A stretch of 7,191 nt of DNA from Lachnospiraceae bacterium. Its GTDB lineage: Bacteria > Bacillota > Clostridia > Lachnospirales > Lachnospiraceae. Position 1 is the first letter of the stretch, and every line of letters starts with the position of its first letter. The notes under the pieces are model-generated. The model had not been told where the DNA came from. It saw nothing but the letters and a program-made list of their open reading frames with translations, and made no database searches. The position numbers and the translations under genes are program-made. Shown here piece after piece: positions 6,819-7,191 of the stretch. The stretch is taken from contig JAFSBP010000226.1 in the NCBI GenBank assembly GCA_017437205.1, forward strand, positions 1-7,191, written 5' to 3'.

Positions 6819-7191
6819 TCAGCTGTTTTTCAATCGCCTCATATGGTCCCGTATTTCAGCTTCATATCCGTTTTCTGTGGGCTCATAAAATACCGTTCCC
6901 ACAATTTCGTCCGGAAGGTACTGCTGTTTCACATAATGGTTCGGATAATCGTGAGCGTAAAGGTAACCAATGCCGTGGCCAAGCTTTCCCGCGCCCTTGT
7001 AGTGAGCATCCTGCAGATGAGGCGGAATGGTTTTGATCCGCTCCTCCTGCACTTTCTGCATCGCGGCATCAATAGCCAGATACGCCGCATTACTCTTCGG
7101 TGCCGTCGCCACATAGGTGACTGCCTGTGCAAGAGGGATTCTCGCCTCCGGCATGCCCAACCGTTCCACCGCCTGCGCAGCAGCTACTGCC
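6819..7191 (-). CDS. rarA: Replication-associated recombination protein A, C-terminal end (partial)
   Basis: The frame enters from the right edge (first full codon at 7190) and ends with TGA at 6819, giving 124 residues. They match the conserved tail of RarA/MgsA, the bacterial relative of Mgs1/WRNIP1: AVAAAQAVERLGMPEARIPL, then YVATAPKSNAAYLAID, HLQDAHYKGAGKLGHG and QQYLPDEIVGTVFYEPTENG. RarA is an AAA+ ATPase that forms tetramers and acts at stalled replication forks and single-stranded DNA gaps. The ATPase domain lies outside the window. The GTG at 7167-7169 is an internal Val codon, not the start. The gene is immediately upstream of the transpeptidase with a 28-base gap. Nothing suggests that the visible part is damaged. 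Confidence 0.95.
   Translation of the reverse strand, partial: AVAAAQAVERLGMPEARIPLAQAVTYVATAPKSNAAYLAIDAAMQKVQEERIKTIPPHLQDAHYKGAGKLGHGIGYLYAHDYPNHYVKQQYLPDEIVGTVFYEPTENGYEAEIRDHMRRLKNS

Noticed and set aside
7167..7169. GTG as a start codon for a 116-residue protein
   Set aside because: The frame stays open to the window edge and the residues before it (AVAAAQA) continue the RarA family sequence, so this is an internal Val.

Overview
All genes in this window lie on the minus strand, so transcription runs from the right end to the left. The genes suggest a Gram-positive anaerobe of class Clostridia, most likely family Lachnospiraceae. The reasons are a pair of clostridial DUF5716/DUF5717-type proteins as I remember those families, a lipoprotein with an SH3 plus YkuD architecture and a Glu/Pro/Thr linker, strong AGGAGG-type ribosome binding sites and a mid-range GC content. 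No database was searched, so family names rest on recalled motifs and context.

In transcription order the window holds five genes. (1) The C-terminal end of replication-associated recombination ATPase RarA/MgsA, cut by the right edge. (2) A secreted lipoprotein L,D-transpeptidase (SH3b plus YkuD catalytic domain), 28 bases downstream and probably in the same transcript. (3) A 180-base intergenic control region with an A/T-rich palindrome, a TATAAT box and a clear intrinsic terminator hairpin. (4) A 1185-residue DUF5717-type protein, two N-terminal beta modules followed by a long helical solenoid and a C-terminal beta domain. (5) A 419-residue DUF5716-type protein that reads end to end as a divergent Hsp70: an actin-like ATPase fold with degraded nucleotide motifs plus a substrate-binding-like beta domain. 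(6) The first 224 residues of a TPR protein, running off the left edge.

Items 4 to 6 form a compact operon. The gaps are 12 and 13 bases, and each downstream ribosome binding site is built on the previous stop codon, so the three products are probably made in linked amounts and may form a complex. A degenerate Hsp70-like protein beside a giant solenoid protein and a TPR protein suggests a lineage-specific chaperone, scaffold or sensing module. The substrate and process are unknown. This cassette, and the hairpin placed between its likely promoter and its first gene, are the parts most worth a second look.

I see no tRNA, rRNA, CRISPR array, insertion sequence or phage gene, and no gene-free stretch longer than 180 bases.
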